5,789 nt of DNA from Cellvibrionaceae bacterium (GTDB taxonomy: Bacteria; Pseudomonadota; Gammaproteobacteria; Pseudomonadales; Cellvibrionaceae), in the NCBI GenBank assembly GCA_021151525.1, contig JAGKXD010000166.1:1-5789 (forward strand). The letters run 5' to 3'. Under the pieces are notes generated by a model. It saw nothing but the letters and a program-made list of their open reading frames with translations. It did not search any database and was not told the origin of the DNA. Of this stretch, positions 5,745 to 5,789 are shown in pieces. How positions within the stretch are numbered: position 1 is the stretch's first letter; the number at the start of each line of letters is the position of its first letter. Position numbers and translations under genes: made by a program.

Positions 5745-5789
5745 AAAGGGCAGGATATTGATGACCTGGATCGCATCGCGCCTTTCTTC
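5730..5789 (-). CDS. Possible C-terminal end of an upstream gene, unidentified
   Basis: On the minus strand an open frame enters from the right edge and reads EERRDAIQVINILPFEKPD before TAG, followed at once by in-frame TAA. Tandem stops, also used by the receptor gene, together with the hairpin at the stop codon, suggest a real gene end. Only 19 residues are visible, so the product cannot be identified. The opposite strand is also open here (MVKLTRLLIGLFKGQ... from 5709), so a divergent plus-strand gene remains possible; I favour the minus reading because the other would place a perfect hairpin in its first codons. Confidence 0.35.
   Translation of the reverse strand, partial: EERRDAIQVINILPFEKPD

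Overview
The window looks like part of a polysaccharide- or glycoconjugate-scavenging Gram-negative bacterium, most likely a gammaproteobacterium of the Cellvibrio/Saccharophagus/Alteromonadales kind. This rests on moderate GC content, a very large outer-membrane TonB-dependent receptor of the Xanthomonas/Caulobacter type, and a gene set that recurs beside such receptors in these groups. The taxonomic placement is inference; the gene identities are read from motifs.

All confidently called genes lie on the minus strand, so transcription runs from high to low coordinates. From the right edge: positions 5730-5789 may hold the last codons of an upstream gene ending in tandem stops (TAGTAA) inside a short hairpin. 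Positions 5246-5729 are a non-coding leader/promoter region with an AT-rich 26-bp palindrome (5674-5699), a short inverted repeat (5458-5469) and a strong imperfect hairpin (5304-5340) that pairs better in minus-strand RNA than in plus-strand RNA. Next come the TonB-dependent receptor (2183-5245), an intrinsic terminator (2129-2158), a SapC-family protein (1329-2084), a JmjC/cupin_8 protein strikingly like FIH (292-1320), and the first 94 residues of a flavin-dependent (tryptophan-type) halogenase that runs off the left edge (1-284).

The last three genes are separated by only 7-8 bp. The Shine-Dalgarno of the cupin gene overlaps the stop codon of the SapC gene, and the halogenase start lies 7 bp after the cupin stop with no clear Shine-Dalgarno, so the three are probably translationally coupled. 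The receptor is set apart from them by the terminator, which suggests abundant receptor mRNA and reduced read-through into the accessory genes.

As a working model (inference), the receptor imports a ligand across the outer membrane. The SapC-like protein, the putative Fe(II)/2-oxoglutarate oxygenase and the FADH2-dependent halogenase then form an accessory module that acts on the ligand, on a derived metabolite, or on a protein. The receptor/SapC/cupin/halogenase neighbourhood is known as a recurring one, but the substrate and reason for the association are, to my knowledge, unresolved. This is the most interesting content of the window.
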